From contig VXUA01000042.1 in the NCBI GenBank assembly GCA_009837185.1, positions 54,816 through 118,815 on the forward strand: DNA of 64,000 nucleotides, given 5' to 3'. The stretch comes from Gammaproteobacteria bacterium. Its GTDB lineage: Bacteria; Pseudomonadota; Gammaproteobacteria; Pseudomonadales; Azotimanducaceae. Each line of letters starts with the position of its first letter. The stretch's first letter is position 1. Under the pieces are notes generated by a model, which had not been told where the DNA came from, ran no database searches, and worked only from the letters and a program-made list of their open reading frames with translations. Shown here piece after piece: positions 9,532 to 19,556 of this stretch. The translations under genes were made by a program, and so were the position numbers.

Positions 9532-10197
9532 TCAGTTCCCGGATTCTAGTTCTTGTAGGCGTTTTCGAATGTCCAGTATGGAGGAATTCGTTTGTCTTCG
9601 AAAGTCATCTATTGAACCGATATCGTCGTCGTGGCGTTCAACGCGTAGTTCGAGTTGTTCAAGTAACGAGTTGGTCGTTTGTAGTGTCGTATTGAGTTCA
9701 TCAGTCAGATTTCGCTGTTGCCGTGTGATCTGTTGCAACGTATTCTCGATATCCGTCACCGACGTCTGAATGGTAGTCATTCGCGCATCCAATCCGTCAA
9801 TGTCTTGCCGCATCTTGTTTATTAAGGGTGTGTTTTCGTTAATCCAATCTTGGTGGCGCTGGTAGCCTGCCCAGACTTTCCTTGTTTCGCTCTCCCAAAA
9901 GGTAATTTCCTCGTTCATGGTCTCATCTGATTGGCTGAGGGTTTCAGCACTAGCCGACAACTGTGACTCCAGTGTGGCGATACGTCGAGCACTCTCCTGC
10001 AAAACTTCCGTGCGTTCGTTAAGTACAGAATTGATTGACCAGACAAACCAGCCAAGTGTGATGAGAGCTGAAATGGTAAAGAGCACAAAAACAACTCGTC
10101 CGATACTGAATCCGGTACTATCTGAACGAGAGTTTCTCGGACGACGCTCCACTCCTGGTGGCGTGCCTGAGCTTGAAACTATGGGGAGGTCATTCAT
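9532..10197 (-). CDS. Single-pass membrane protein with long coiled coil
   Basis: A 221-residue protein. A hydrophilic N-terminus rich in Ser, Pro and Arg (1-30) is followed by one membrane helix (VVFVLFTISALITLGWFVW, about 32-50). Then comes about 165 residues of heptad-like helix rich in Gln, Glu, Leu and Thr (for example LTDELNTTLQTTNSLLEQLELRVE). The topology suggests an inner-membrane anchor with a periplasmic coiled coil. No enzymatic motif is visible and no family is recognised. It lies between the unknown 130-aa gene and the PuuD-like gene, all leftward. Confidence 0.65.
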   Translation of the reverse strand: MNDLPIVSSSGTPPGVERRPRNSRSDSTGFSIGRVVFVLFTISALITLGWFVWSINSVLNERTEVLQESARRIATLESQLSASAETLSQSDETMNEEITFWESETRKVWAGYQRHQDWINENTPLINKMRQDIDGLDARMTTIQTSVTDIENTLQQITRQQRNLTDELNTTLQTTNSLLEQLELRVERHDDDIGSIDDFRRQTNSSILDIRKRLQELESGN

Positions 10198-10292
10198 GTA
10201 TTGCTGACTAGCTACGATCCAAATTGAAAAATTGTATCTAAGGAGCTATTGTCTTAGCCCCTCGGGGTCAGTCCAGATACACGAAATTCGGA

Positions 10293-10967
10293 TTAGAGAT
10301 AGTTCAGTAGAAGTAGCGTAATAGCTGTCAACACGATCCCTGATGTAATCACACCTTGCACGCTCTTGAGTAATGGGTTCATTTTCCCGAATATCGCGTT
10401 CAATTCGATGATCAAGATCAAAGCGAGTAAACCAAACATCCCGTAGGATTCAGCCGTGATACCACCTCCAAAACCGCCTCCAACGTGCGCGCTCGAAACC
10501 ATCGTAGCTACCATCGGGATAGAAAACAGAGTGTTCGTGCGACTTGCGAGTAGAGCCGCGGCCGCTGCACTGCCTTGATTGGGGTCAGCTTCTCCACCAT
10601 CCCTCAAACTCTCGCTTGATTTAATCACAATCTTTTGATTCGGCCAGATGATGAGCCAAACATTCGCAGCCATTAATGTTGCCATGAGGGCAGCTATGAG
10701 CGTGTCTTCCGAAAACGTACCTTTAGACCAAATGCTGTGAACCAAATACAAACCAGTCAACAAGGTCAATAACGCTGCCCAACGAAACCACCACAATGCT
10801 TTCGGGACAAGACCTGTAAAAGTGCTAATCTTGGCTTCGTTGGAAGCTTTGGCTAAGTATCCACCCTGTACGAAATTGAAATAGTACAGTAAGCCAATCC
10901 ACGCAATACCAAAAACAATGTGGGAAAAGCGGACAAAGTAATCAATAATCGCCATGTCAAATTCCAT
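10293..10967 (-). CDS. Short PuuD-like membrane protein (urate oxidase N-terminal domain)
   Basis: A 224-residue integral membrane protein. The start at 10967 is fixed by a GAGGAG ribosome site seven bases upstream. Six hydrophobic segments are visible. FSHIVFGIAWIGLLYYFNFVQGG, PKALWWFRWAALLTLLTG and the FSIPMVATMVSSAHVG block are characteristic of the urate hydroxylase PuuD / Urate_ox_N family. The full PuuD enzyme has a C-terminal cytochrome c domain. This protein ends after the membrane part and has no CXXCH, and no purine-catabolism genes are nearby. Function in urate oxidation is therefore doubtful. Confidence 0.75.
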   Translation of the reverse strand: MEFDMAIIDYFVRFSHIVFGIAWIGLLYYFNFVQGGYLAKASNEAKISTFTGLVPKALWWFRWAALLTLLTGLYLVHSIWSKGTFSEDTLIAALMATLMAANVWLIIWPNQKIVIKSSESLRDGGEADPNQGSAAAAALLASRTNTLFSIPMVATMVSSAHVGGGFGGGITAESYGMFGLLALILIIELNAIFGKMNPLLKSVQGVITSGIVLTAITLLLLNYL

Positions 10968-11367
10968 CGTAATCTCCTCTTATTCGTTGCTGATTCCAGA
11001 TAATCAATTCCAACTGTTGCATTCGATTATGCAGTCTACGCACGCAACATATGTCAATTGTAAAAGTTTTTGGGATTGGTTCATTTTGTAAGCGGAGGCA
11101 ACGCCAAGTATTGACAACGTTTTGCTAGCAACAAAGATTCCTTCGCCTCTCACATCGGACAGTCTCTTATGCATCCCGACGATCTTGAACGCGACTGTGT
11201 CTTTTCCCGGTGTTACCGCATCTGCCCTTCTTAAAGGGCATTAGGTTTAGAATATTGACATGCGACGGTTCACCCATTCACATTCGTACTAGGCTATTCA
11301 TCGAGAGATTGCGTTAGTCTGGTATGATTCTTGCATTAAGAAAGTTCTCCAATAAGCCCAAATTTCA
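10968..11367. other. 400-bp divergent intergenic region
   Basis: Separates the leftward PuuD-like gene from the rightward RND-ABC fusion gene. It contains no credible gene. Visible elements are a GCCCTT/AAGGGC hairpin with a CTTA loop near 11224-11239 and the extended -10 listed separately. Confidence 0.6.
11320..11328 (+). promoter_or_regulatory. Candidate extended -10 promoter of the RND-ABC fusion gene
   Basis: TGGTATGAT fits the TGnTATAAT extended -10 pattern with one mismatch and lies 39 bp before the GTG start. No good -35 box stands at the usual spacing, which extended -10 promoters tolerate. Prediction only. Confidence 0.35.
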
Positions 11368-14300
11368 GTGACGTCCATTCTCGAGCGAGTACCGTCTAGA
11401 GTTCGTAGTCTCTTGAGCCTTCCGGTGTTGCGACCGGTTGCGATTTCGATGTTGTTCCTAGCAATGGTGATCTTGGGAACCATAGGCATCTCTCGAATGC
11501 CGGTGGAACTGGTTCCTTCCTTTGAAGGAAATGTGATTACGGTAAGTTTTGCACGTCCCGGAAGTACCGATGAGGTGGTCGAACGCGAGATTTTGCTCCC
11601 CTTAATGTCCCGAATCTCTGGATTAGGTGGCGTGATCGACGACCATGCCACAATTTCTCGTTCCTTAGGTAGCCTAACACTAGTCTTTCATCCTTTGACA
11701 AATATGAAAGTGCGCGAACGCCAGGTCAAAGATATTGCATCCATTTTAGTTCGGCAACAGCCCAAAAATTCAACATATATTAATGTCGGTAATAGTGCGG
11801 GTAATGGTCAATTGGGGGCTGCTGGAAATCGCACGGTCATGCAGCTGTTGGTCACTTCAGAAGGACTTCACTCTGACGCGATCTATGATATTGCGAGTGA
11901 TCGAATTGAGCCGAGGCTAGCTTCGGTACCCGGAGTAGCAACGGCACAACTCCAAGGCGGAGGAGGACGTCAAGTAAATATATTTGTGGATCCCGATGCT
12001 GCCGTTGCATTAGGAATTTCTCTTGGGGACGTTCGGGGGGCGATCGCAAATAGTTTAGGGCAAGTGGCATCTGTTGGTACTTTGGATTCCGGAAATGGAC
12101 GAACCAACGTTATGGTCGATGGGCAGGTCGATTCAATCAATCACATTAGGAACGCGCGCGTTGATCCCGCTCGAGGCGTTACGGTTACCCACATTTCGAC
12201 AATTGAACTCGGATACGCGCTCGGTGAGACGCGGTTGCGGTACAACGGTAATCCAGCAATCAGGCTTCAAGTATTTCAAGAACCAGGTTCGAATCTCGTA
12301 AAGGTCGGTAAAGCCCTTGAGAAGAGAATCGAAGAAGTCAGAAGAGAGATCCAACACTTTGGCTTGGGTCTCGAAATACTCAATAATCAAGCTGAGATCA
12401 TAGACAATCAAATTGACCGAGTTTACAAGCTCGGATTTATTGGACTCGCTATTGCTCTAGTAGTACTTTTCTTGTTCTTACGACGCTGGCGTGCAGTGCT
12501 TGTTGTGGGAATTTCCGTCCCTGTAAGTGTAACTTTTGCTCTGGCGGGACTGTATTTATTGGGTCAAACTGTGAATTTACTCACTCTGTTTGGACTCACC
12601 ATGGCGATCGGTCTATTGGTAGACAACAGTGTTGTGGTCTACGAATCTATTCTGCGCGGTCTGGAACGAGGGCTTAGCACGGTGCAGGCAACCAGAATAG
12701 GACTGCGTAAGACCGTGCGCGCGATTGTCGCCGCCAGTGTTACCACTACGATAGTGTTTTTACCTATATTTATTGTAGGTTTAGAAGATCCCATCCTACA
12801 ACAACAGGTTGAAACTCTCGCGATAGCGGTGATTCTTCCAATAATCGCTTCCATGTTGGTAGCAGTGGGTCTGGTGCCACTGTTAGCGCACAAATTAGCA
12901 GCGCCAGCTGCATTTAAACGCATCCAGCAACGACGAGAAGTGCGCAAACTCCGTGGTGGTTTTCGCACCCCAGAACCTATGAAAATTTTGTTGTCGGGTT
13001 TCGCTGCTAAGGCAATCCGACATCCCGCTTCTTGGATTGCAGGGACGATCATTTTGGTTTTGGCTACACTGGTGTCGACGCTTGCTTTCAATCTCGTTGC
13101 AGTAGGCGGCCTTGCACGCGAAGCGGAACAAGCGAACAACATATTTGTCCCGATACGAGTCCACGAAAACAAACGGGCGGAACTAGATCAGATTGAGCAA
13201 CACATTCAAGTTATCGAAGAAATTCTATTAGACACAGCAGGGGTAGAGTCGATTCAGTCTAGTGTGAACGTACAACGTGTATCGTTGGACATTGCTTTTG
13301 TTGACATCAACGACCGTCCTGACGACTTTCGTGCTAGTGAATTTCGTCCCCTTGTGGATCGTATCATTCAAGAAAAAAACATGACAGATGTCTTCGATCT
13401 TGTGGGCGTTTATCGTGGTTACCGAGGTGGGTGGAGTGGTCAAGGCTACTATGGAGGATCTTGGTTTCGCGGCACTCCAAAAGAAGTCATCGTCTCTGGT
13501 CCGGATCCCAAACTCCTTTATGAAGTGGCACATGATATCAGTACCCGCCTTCGAGAACACCCTAGAGTCCAATCCGCCGAAGTTCCAATAACTCGAAGCT
13601 CTCCAGAACTTTGGATAGAGCCCAACCGTCGCGCCTTAGAAGCGTTTGGTCTAACACTGCAGCAAGCGATGTCATTTGTTGATTTGTCCGGCCGAGGGTC
13701 AGGGTCTACCCAAATCAATTTTCCGCTATCTAATGGTCGTGAAATACCTATTTACATTGAACTTGAGAGCGCGAGAGACCGGAACGTAGCGCTACGAGAA
13801 CTGAGGGAGATGCATGTCCAAACTCCCAATGGAGCTCTCCCCGTAACCGAGTTGGCTAGCATTAGACAGGGGACACCACCGGCAACTATCACGTATAGAA
13901 AGGGTCGCCGCGAATTGCCGGTGAATTATTCCCTAGATGACGACGTACCAGACAGTGGCCCGGAGCGCGTCGCAATTGAAGAAAACGTCAAGGAATTTAT
14001 TCGGCAAATTCCACTACCGGCTGGTTATGTAGTAGATACGCCAAGTGAAGGGGAACAATTTAGCTACGCAAAGAAACTAGTGCTGCCGGTACTAGGATTA
14101 CTGTTCCTTGTATTAGCGTTTACGTTCGAATCCCTTGCGGTTCCGGTGTTAATATTTCTTGCGATTCCACTAGTGATCGTGGGGTCATTGTGGGGATTAA
14201 TCCTAACGGGTACGCCTTTTGAATTTTTTGCATACTTGGGATTCTTCGTACTCGCCGGTTTGAGCATAAATCCCTCCATCTTATTGCTTGATCGGATGCA

Positions 14301-16200
14301 ACAATTTTCTCGCGCCGGGTTTACCCGCGGAGGAGCAGCTTTCGCATCGGTGCTCGAACGGACTCGGCCGGTTTTGATGACCACAGCAACTACGGTTGCA
14401 GCCCTATTTCCTCTCGCCATTACCACCGGCCGCGAAAACGAAATGTGGCCACCGTTCGCCATCGTAGTCATGGGTGGCTTAGTTTCCAGCGCGATATTAA
14501 CTCTCATCATCATCCCCGTCGGTTATGTGTTTCTCAAACGCCTAGATGAGACCTTTGGTCGACTAGGTGCTTGGCTCATGATTGGTTGGATGACGCTTAC
14601 CATCGGGACGGTGTTCGTTTTTGTGGAATTTGCTGGCTTAAAAGCGTTTTTCTGGCAGATCGTTTGCTCGGTTTTGATCGGTGGTTTTTACCTAGGCTTG
14701 ATCGTGCTGATATTCCGGCGGGTTGAGTTACCGGAACCGGAAGCGCGCGACGGCCCTCCGAAGCTTGTTGTTACCTACCTTCGCAAGATTTACGGTTTAC
14801 CTGGAGCGATACGGCGCGCGCTGAATTCCCGCAAGGAATTCGTCGCTAAAGTACTAGAAGCTAAGGGGACGATCTTTACCCGGGCGGAAACGCTGGAGCG
14901 AACGATGGTACTGCTCATTTTGGCCGTTGGTTTTAGTGCTATCGGTTGGATAAACAACGCCGGTGGATGGAAATTGATGTTTTGGTTGGCCGCTTCGGCA
15001 TTCCTAGCGTTGATCTGTGTTGAAATTCGGAAGTTTCGAGGATACGTCACACCAGAGGGTGTTCACGTTCGCGGTGGTATAGAAGGCTTTTTCAAGATAT
15101 TGCTACCTTGGATCGCGGTGCTCAGTTTCTGCTACTTGGAAATTGTCAATCCCGTGTATCTAAACGATGAACCAGCGCGGACAAACTGGTTCTGGCCGAT
15201 AGTGTTCAGTACGTTGCTACTATTTGGACAAATGGTTCGTAGAAATGCACTACAACAATCCACCGGGAAAATCGCGCCGCGCGTTACTCGTGGTTTTTTG
15301 AAGTATCCGCGCACATGGTACCGTCGGATGACATTAAAACTTGGAGGGTTAGATCTTCCAGGCAAGGAAATACATGCATTGTCATCCGTATCTTTCACCG
15401 CGACTAAGGGAATGATCGGAATTTTGGGACCTAACGGTGCTGGTAAAACGACGCTGCTCCGCCAACTTGCGGGCATACTTGATCCTACTCGAGGCAATGT
15501 CCGATATGGTGGAGTATCGCTCGGTCCGATTCGAAACGTTCTCGCACGTTGGGTTGGATACTTGCCGCAAGATGCTGGTCTCCCTCGCAATCTGTCGTCG
15601 CGTGAATATCTAGCGTATTACGCAGCACTTTATGAGATTCCTCCAGAAGAGCGAGCTGAACGTGTTCGCACACTTCTAAAGGAAGTCGGGCTGGGTGATA
15701 AGATTGATGAAAAAATAGGGTCCCTGTCTGGTGGAATGCGCCAACGCGTAGCAGTCGCACGGACGTTGTTGAGACTACCTTCCATCATTATCGTTGACGA
15801 ACCAACCGTGGGGTTGGATCCACGCGAGCGCATTCGTTTTCGCAATCTGCTCTCACGGCTAGCTGCCTCGCGTATCGTGCTATTTTCGACTCACGTAGTT
15901 GAAGATGTAGCTATTTCGTGTGATCGTGTGTTGGTTATCGCGAAGAGTCGACTAAGATTTGACGGTAGTCCAACGGATCTGGCCCAGCAGGCGACCGACA
16001 AAGTTTGGGAGGTGGAGCTTGAACCAGGCGCAAGCTTTGAACTTCCAACGGGTGCCACCCTAGCCGAGGAATCGCCCACACCGGCCGGCGGAAAACTTCA
16101 ACGCATCGTCGCCGCGGTGTCACCGAGCGAGAGGGCGAAGTCGATCGGACCACGACCAGAGGATGGTTATCTTTGGCTCCTTGCACAGGCAGAAACGTGA
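11368..16200 (+). CDS. RND efflux permease fused to six extra TM helices and an ABC ATPase
   Basis: A single 1,610-residue chain starting at GTG 11368. Residues 1-1060 form a complete HAE1/AcrB-like RND permease. TM1 is near 25-42, the first porter domain spans about 45-350, TM2-6 cover 355-510, TM7 is near 556-575, the second porter domain spans 590-895 and TM8-12 cover 900-1055. TM4 reads [13 protein letters not shown], with D419 followed by Asn. TM10 reads [12 protein letters not shown], without the usual Lys. Residues 1070-1290 add about six hydrophobic segments. Residues 1310-1610 are an ABC ATPase of the ABC-2 (CcmA-like) type: Walker [10 protein letters not shown] 1354-1362, signature LSGGM 1453-1457, Walker B IIIVDEP 1473-1479 and switch His1509. 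The frame is open throughout with no internal stop. The next gene overlaps as GTGA and encodes an ABC-2-like permease. No membrane-fusion protein or outer-membrane channel gene is adjacent. The fusion is seen directly; its mechanism is unknown. Confidence 0.93.
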   Translation: MTSILERVPSRVRSLLSLPVLRPVAISMLFLAMVILGTIGISRMPVELVPSFEGNVITVSFARPGSTDEVVEREILLPLMSRISGLGGVIDDHATISRSLGSLTLVFHPLTNMKVRERQVKDIASILVRQQPKNSTYINVGNSAGNGQLGAAGNRTVMQLLVTSEGLHSDAIYDIASDRIEPRLASVPGVATAQLQGGGGRQVNIFVDPDAAVALGISLGDVRGAIANSLGQVASVGTLDSGNGRTNVMVDGQVDSINHIRNARVDPARGVTVTHISTIELGYALGETRLRYNGNPAIRLQVFQEPGSNLVKVGKALEKRIEEVRREIQHFGLGLEILNNQAEIIDNQIDRVYKLGFIGLAIALVVLFLFLRRWRAVLVVGISVPVSVTFALAGLYLLGQTVNLLTLFGLTMAIGLLVDNSVVVYESILRGLERGLSTVQATRIGLRKTVRAIVAASVTTTIVFLPIFIVGLEDPILQQQVETLAIAVILPIIASMLVAVGLVPLLAHKLAAPAAFKRIQQRREVRKLRGGFRTPEPMKILLSGFAAKAIRHPASWIAGTIILVLATLVSTLAFNLVAVGGLAREAEQANNIFVPIRVHENKRAELDQIEQHIQVIEEILLDTAGVESIQSSVNVQRVSLDIAFVDINDRPDDFRASEFRPLVDRIIQEKNMTDVFDLVGVYRGYRGGWSGQGYYGGSWFRGTPKEVIVSGPDPKLLYEVAHDISTRLREHPRVQSAEVPITRSSPELWIEPNRRALEAFGLTLQQAMSFVDLSGRGSGSTQINFPLSNGREIPIYIELESARDRNVALRELREMHVQTPNGALPVTELASIRQGTPPATITYRKGRRELPVNYSLDDDVPDSGPERVAIEENVKEFIRQIPLPAGYVVDTPSEGEQFSYAKKLVLPVLGLLFLVLAFTFESLAVPVLIFLAIPLVIVGSLWGLILTGTPFEFFAYLGFFVLAGLSINPSILLLDRMQQFSRAGFTRGGAAFASVLERTRPVLMTTATTVAALFPLAITTGRENEMWPPFAIVVMGGLVSSAILTLIIIPVGYVFLKRLDETFGRLGAWLMIGWMTLTIGTVFVFVEFAGLKAFFWQIVCSVLIGGFYLGLIVLIFRRVELPEPEARDGPPKLVVTYLRKIYGLPGAIRRALNSRKEFVAKVLEAKGTIFTRAETLERTMVLLILAVGFSAIGWINNAGGWKLMFWLAASAFLALICVEIRKFRGYVTPEGVHVRGGIEGFFKILLPWIAVLSFCYLEIVNPVYLNDEPARTNWFWPIVFSTLLLFGQMVRRNALQQSTGKIAPRVTRGFLKYPRTWYRRMTLKLGGLDLPGKEIHALSSVSFTATKGMIGILGPNGAGKTTLLRQLAGILDPTRGNVRYGGVSLGPIRNVLARWVGYLPQDAGLPRNLSSREYLAYYAALYEIPPEERAERVRTLLKEVGLGDKIDEKIGSLSGGMRQRVAVARTLLRLPSIIIVDEPTVGLDPRERIRFRNLLSRLAASRIVLFSTHVVEDVAISCDRVLVIAKSRLRFDGSPTDLAQQATDKVWEVELEPGASFELPTGATLAEESPTPAGGKLQRIVAAVSPSERAKSIGPRPEDGYLWLLAQAET

Positions 16201-16931
16201 GAAATTTTTGGGTAAAAATTTCGCAATGGTTTGAATTGATTCGACTTGCGATGGTGGCAATAGCCGGGCATTTTTTTTGGATTTGGCCGCTTGTACTAGT
16301 CGTTGGTTGGTTGTCGGTACATACTTTCCTCGAACACGATAAGATCAACATTATCAATTCGATCACCGTATCGGATGTTCAGAATCGAATGTTGGGCATA
16401 CCGTTAGCAATATTGGGTGGGATACTCGGACTAAGAATCATCGCCGGAGAAATAAATGCTCGGACGATTGAGATCATCTACACGGTACCGGGCGGCGCGA
16501 ACCGTGTTTGGACGATCAAGTTGCTCGCAGCAATTTCGATGGTCGTCTTCACTGAAATCGTTCTCGCGTTGTACACTTGGTTCTACTTTACTCACTTCCC
16601 CATCGAAGCAATGTTGGGTGCATTTCTAGCCGCCATGTTTTTCATGGTGATATCCATGGGATTCTCTGCGCTCTTTCGCAGTGAAGTGTCCGGCGCGATT
16701 ATTGCTGTGGTGGTGTTTGTTTTTAGTTTGCTCTTGCTACAGGGGCCTGGGGAAGAAGGCATGAAAAAATTCTTACCGTTCTTCAACCCATACGCGGCGA
16801 ACATCGATGAGTCTGTGAACTTGCTATCTCTAACGATTCAAAACCGAATCGGCTACATTCTTGTCATACTGAGTCTGATCTGTTTGGCCTACATGCGCGG
16901 CGAACGACGCGAAAAGCTACTCAGTGTCTAA
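16197..16931 (+). CDS. ABC-2-type permease-like membrane protein
   Basis: A 244-residue inner-membrane protein. The start is the GTG at 16197, overlapping the stop of the RND-ABC gene (GTGA). The earlier in-frame ATG at 16173 lies inside that gene. Six hydrophobic segments are visible, with a cytoplasmic loop [30 protein letters not shown] near residue 85. That loop resembles the coupling region of ABC-2 permeases such as NosY and GldF. The ATPase domain at the end of the preceding protein is of the type that pairs with such permeases, so the two probably form one complex. Cargo is unknown. Confidence 0.8.
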   Translation: MRNFWVKISQWFELIRLAMVAIAGHFFWIWPLVLVVGWLSVHTFLEHDKINIINSITVSDVQNRMLGIPLAILGGILGLRIIAGEINARTIEIIYTVPGGANRVWTIKLLAAISMVVFTEIVLALYTWFYFTHFPIEAMLGAFLAAMFFMVISMGFSALFRSEVSGAIIAVVVFVFSLLLLQGPGEEGMKKFLPFFNPYAANIDESVNLLSLTIQNRIGYILVILSLICLAYMRGERREKLLSV

Positions 16932-17556
16932 TGCACTGCAATACGATCACCTAGTTCAGGTAGCGTTTAACAGCACCACAACTCCAATCATACAAGAAGA
17001 CGGAATCGTTCAGTATGTTCCGGGCTTCTTATCTCCGACCACCAGCGATCATTTGTTAGCACGTTCTCTGGTTGAAATTGTCTGGGCTCAAGATCACATC
17101 AAACTCTTCGGAAAGTCGATGCCCGTTCCACGTATGTCGGCTTGGTTCTCTAACATCAATGCCTCATACCGATACTCCGGTTTAGAGCACCAACCTCAAG
17201 TAATGCCGGATTTTGTTAGAGATCTGCTAAGTGAAGTTTCAAAGAGGACTGAGATCGAATTCAATTCTATATTGGTGAATCTCTATCAGGATGGTACCCA
17301 TAGTATGGGCTGGCATGCTGATAACGAACCTGAACTTGGACCAGAAGTGTCTATTGCTTCGCTAAGTGTCGGAGCCGAACGCGAACTGAGATTTCGACAC
17401 CGACATAACAACGGTCGGCGTTTAGCAATCTCCCTCGAGCACGGTTCGTTATTGATGATGTACCCGCCGATACAAGAGTATTGGTTACACGAACTACCGA
17501 AACGACGTAGTATTACTGAGCCGAGGATAAATTTTTCGTTTCGCGTACTAGGTTAA
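16924..17556 (+). CDS. alkB: AlkB-type Fe(II)/2-oxoglutarate DNA dioxygenase
   Basis: A 210-residue enzyme that oxidatively removes alkyl groups from bases. It begins at GTG 16924, overlapping the permease gene by 8 bp. Iron ligands are H131 and D133 in [13 protein letters not shown] and H189 in YWLHELP. The 2-oxoglutarate arginines are R201 and R207 in [12 protein letters not shown]. The substrate-pocket block [18 protein letters not shown] is also present. The length fits the short ALKBH2/3-like bacterial group. Its overlap with an efflux operon suggests co-transcription, but no shared function is implied. Confidence 0.93.
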   Translation: MSNALQYDHLVQVAFNSTTTPIIQEDGIVQYVPGFLSPTTSDHLLARSLVEIVWAQDHIKLFGKSMPVPRMSAWFSNINASYRYSGLEHQPQVMPDFVRDLLSEVSKRTEIEFNSILVNLYQDGTHSMGWHADNEPELGPEVSIASLSVGAERELRFRHRHNNGRRLAISLEHGSLLMMYPPIQEYWLHELPKRRSITEPRINFSFRVLG

Positions 17557-17561
17557 GAATT

Positions 17562-18644
17562 ATGCGCGCCACTGTTTTAAGAGAAGTTAACGCGCCCTTG
17601 ACAATCGAAGAAGTTGACATTAGCGAACCCGCTGCTCGAGAGGTTTTAATCCGAACTGTCGCTGCCGGGATTTGTCATTCTGATCTACATTTCCAACTAG
17701 GGTCATTTCCTTGTGAATTACCGACAGTTTTAGGACACGAAGCCGCAGGTGTGGTTGAATCAGTTGGCAAGGATGTGGCCTATGTACGACCTGGAGATCA
17801 TGTAATCACATGTCTATCCGCGTTCTGTGGTCAGTGTGAGCATTGCTTAACCGGACACTTAGTTCGTTGTTCGGTATCGACTCTAGAGCGAGATAAAAGT
17901 CAAGAACCTAGGCTATGTCAGGGACCTCACAAAATTCATCAATTTCTCAATGTCTCGGCGTTTGCCGAGTATATGTTGGTTCACGAACACGCACTCGTCA
18001 AGATTCGGCCAGACATGCCGCTTGACCGCGCGGCATTGATTGGCTGTGCCGTCACAACAGGAGTCGGAGCAGTCGTGCACACTGCTGCCGTCGAATTTGG
18101 TTCGTCCGTTGCAGTGATTGGCTGTGGTGGTGTCGGTCTCTCTTGCATCAATGGTGCAGCGTTGGTCGGCGCGGGACAGATTATTGCGATCGATACAGTC
18201 GACAACAAACTACAGCTAGCCAAGAAGTTTGGAGCAACAGACACAATCAACGCGTCCAATACAGATCCAGTGAGTGCTGTTCGCGATCTTACAACCGATG
18301 GTGTGCACTACTCATTTGAGGCGATCGGTCTCAAGTCCACTACGGAACAAGCTTGGAATATGCTTCGCCCAGGAGGCTGTGCGACAGTCATCGGCTTGAT
18401 TCCAGAAGGAACGATGATTTCCATTCATGGAATAGACTTGATTCAAGAGAAGAAACTGCAGGGTTCCCTAATGGGTTCAAACAGATTTCGAGTCGACATG
18501 CCGAGACTAGTAGAGTTTTACCTCAACGGAAAATTAAACCTTGACGATTTGATCTCCGGTCATGTCCAGCTTGAACACATTAATGACTGTTTCTCACAAC
18601 TCCGCTCTGGTGAAGTGACCAGAAACGTCATAATGTTTGAGTGA
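17562..18644 (+). CDS. Zinc-dependent medium-chain alcohol dehydrogenase
   Basis: A 360-residue NAD(P)-dependent alcohol/aldehyde oxidoreductase of the MDR family. Catalytic zinc ligands are C38 (GICHSDLH), H59 and E60 (GHEAAG); the third cysteine is near 163 (IGCAVTTG). The structural zinc cysteines are C89, C92, C95 and C103. The Rossmann glycine motif is VIGCGGVGLSC near 184-194, followed by IIAIDT, whose Asp suggests preference for NAD. It starts 5 bp after alkB. Length and motifs fit class III-like ADHs, but the substrate cannot be set. Confidence 0.9.
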   Translation: MRATVLREVNAPLTIEEVDISEPAAREVLIRTVAAGICHSDLHFQLGSFPCELPTVLGHEAAGVVESVGKDVAYVRPGDHVITCLSAFCGQCEHCLTGHLVRCSVSTLERDKSQEPRLCQGPHKIHQFLNVSAFAEYMLVHEHALVKIRPDMPLDRAALIGCAVTTGVGAVVHTAAVEFGSSVAVIGCGGVGLSCINGAALVGAGQIIAIDTVDNKLQLAKKFGATDTINASNTDPVSAVRDLTTDGVHYSFEAIGLKSTTEQAWNMLRPGGCATVIGLIPEGTMISIHGIDLIQEKKLQGSLMGSNRFRVDMPRLVEFYLNGKLNLDDLISGHVQLEHINDCFSQLRSGEVTRNVIMFE

Positions 18645-18652
18645 GTAACGCT

Positions 18653-18727
18653 TGGAGCGGGTGAAGGGAGTCGAACCCTCGTCTCCAGCTTGGGAAGCTG
18701 GGGTAATAACCGTTATACGACACCCGC
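18653..18727 (-). tRNA. tRNA-Gly (anticodon CCC)
   Basis: Read on the minus strand, the acceptor stem GCGGGTG pairs with CACCCGC. The anticodon arm is CCAGC-TTCCCAA-GCTGG with anticodon CCC, and the T arm contains GGGTTCGACTCCC. The 3' CCA is encoded (18655-18653). Overall it closely resembles E. coli glyU. It stands alone between the alcohol dehydrogenase and the molybdenum hydroxylase cluster. No integrase or attachment repeat was seen beside it. Confidence 0.95.
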
Positions 18728-18772
18728 TTCGATTCGTCAAACGAACTACTTCTAATAAATTTTCAATCCAGA

Positions 18773-19555
18773 CTATGCAATCTTAGCAACAGCGCGTTTG
18801 GTCATTTCAGTTACGAGATGGCCGCGAAATTCTTGCGAAGCGTGGATATCGGAATTGAAATTTGAGTGATCTACTGAGACTCCTTCAACAGCAGCTGGTC
18901 GAAAGTCTCGTTGTAATACATCTTCGATTGCTGTCGCTCGAAATACGCACGAACCAGCACCCGTAACCGCTACTCGGATTCCCGCTGAAGTATCCGCGAC
19001 GAAGACTCCAACGACGGCATAACGAGAGGCAGGATTGGGAAATTTCACGTAGGCAGCTCGTTGTGGTTGAGGGAACGATACAGCAGTGACTATCTCGCCC
19101 ATCTCGAGTGCTGTCTCGAATAAATCTACGAAGAAGTCGTCGGCACCAATGTCTCGATTATTGGTATGTACCGTAGCACCGAGGCCAAGCAAGGCTGCGG
19201 GATAGTCCGCCGCGGGATCGTTGTTGGCGATTGAACCACCTATCGTGCCACAATTGCGTACCTGTAAATCTCCGATACCGCCAGCCAAGTCTGCAAGCGC
19301 GTGGATGTGTTGATTACACGCTACGTCCGCATGGCACGTGCGACTACCCACTCGGATGGAACCAATCTCTGCAACGATTCCTTCAAGATCATCGATCCCA
19401 CGTAAGTCGATCACATCGGTAGGATAGTCGAGTCTTTGCTTTAAGGTCGGTATGAGCGTCATGCCACCCGAAAGATATACAGCAGATTCGCACGAGTCAA
19501 ACAACGCACTCGCTTCTTCCGTAGAACTAACGCAGTGATAGTTAAATGAGTACAT
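18773..19555 (-). CDS. CO-dehydrogenase-like medium (FAD) subunit, CoxM type
   Basis: A 260-residue FAD-binding subunit of a xanthine oxidase family enzyme. It passes electrons from the iron-sulfur subunit to the acceptor. The two FAD-binding stretches of CoxM are present: YLSGGMTLIPTLKQRL near residues 28-43 and RNCGTIGGSIANNDPAADYPAAL near 100-122. It lies one base after the large-subunit gene and is the last gene of the L-M part of the cluster. It is slightly short for the family (about 280-290), mostly at the C-terminus. Confidence 0.9.
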   Translation of the reverse strand: MYSFNYHCVSSTEEASALFDSCESAVYLSGGMTLIPTLKQRLDYPTDVIDLRGIDDLEGIVAEIGSIRVGSRTCHADVACNQHIHALADLAGGIGDLQVRNCGTIGGSIANNDPAADYPAALLGLGATVHTNNRDIGADDFFVDLFETALEMGEIVTAVSFPQPQRAAYVKFPNPASRYAVVGVFVADTSAGIRVAVTGAGSCVFRATAIEDVLQRDFRPAAVEGVSVDHSNFNSDIHASQEFRGHLVTEMTKRAVAKIA

Positions 19556-19556
19556 G

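Noticed and set aside
11224..11239. GCCCTT/AAGGGC hairpin as a terminator
   Set aside because: No T-run follows on either strand and both flanking genes read away from it.
18653..18727. tRNA-Gly as an integration site for a genomic island
   Set aside because: No integrase, no direct repeat of the tRNA 3' end and ordinary metabolic genes on both sides.
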